This document shows positions 63,979-64,000 of a stretch of 64,000 bases of DNA, piece after piece; the first letter of the stretch is position 1, and the number at the start of each line of letters is the position of its first letter. Location: the NCBI GenBank assembly GCA_018907035.1, contig JACCIC010000227.1, positions 455,001-519,000 on the forward strand, in the 5' to 3' direction. The notes beneath the pieces are model-generated. The model was not told where the DNA came from. It saw only the letters and a program-made list of their open reading frames with translations, and did no database searches. The DNA comes from Sycobia sp. Sy_11 (lineage: Eukaryota; Arthropoda; Insecta; Hymenoptera; Epichrysomallidae). A program made the translations under genes and the position numbers.

Positions 63979-64000
63979 GTGAAGTCAAATACAATATCGA

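Overview
This is nuclear DNA from an animal, almost certainly an insect. The genes are intron-containing with GT-AG splice sites. The background is very AT-rich, with many long (AT)n tracts. Gene content (Gasz-type piRNA factor, R1-type retroelements, DNAH2/kl-2-type axonemal dynein) fits an insect; a hymenopteran is a plausible guess but not proven from this sequence alone. Exon structures below were built by hand from splice signals and reading-frame continuity. For every multi-exon gene the joined exons keep one open frame.

Layout, left to right. 1-2042 (+): last three exons of a ZIP13-type (SLC39A13/Zip99C) zinc transporter. 3261-5279 (-): complete SIL1, the ER BiP nucleotide-exchange factor, ending in HDEL. 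7913-9430 (+): single-exon Gasz/ASZ1 (ankyrin + SAM + membrane anchor). 11683-13077 (-): complete NDUFV2/ND-24, the 24-kDa 2Fe-2S subunit of complex I. 13690-15300: decayed DDE transposase and R2-like reverse transcriptase remnants. 18228-25008 (+): 13-exon CCDC142 homologue. 25670-26460: GC-rich block of uncertain nature. 26583-34018 (-): two broken R1-type non-LTR retrotransposons. 34087-40335: gene-poor AT-rich DNA. 40493-55003 (+): a six-exon heme peroxidase with an N-terminal signal anchor and a very long C-terminal repeat tail. 55988-61460 (-): last four exons of an axonemal dynein heavy chain of DNAH2 type, running off the right side. 63771-63978: tRNA-derived SINE.

The most unusual item is the peroxidase. 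An apparently intact animal heme peroxidase domain runs directly, in the same exon, into about 750 residues of roughly ten degenerate 65-85-residue repeats rich in N-glycosylation sequons. I know of no described peroxidase with this architecture. Its first intron also contains inverted duplications centred on (AT)n tracts, one with perfect 90-bp arms. There is no operon-like logic here: the genes are unrelated housekeeping, germline, ciliary and secretory-pathway functions.
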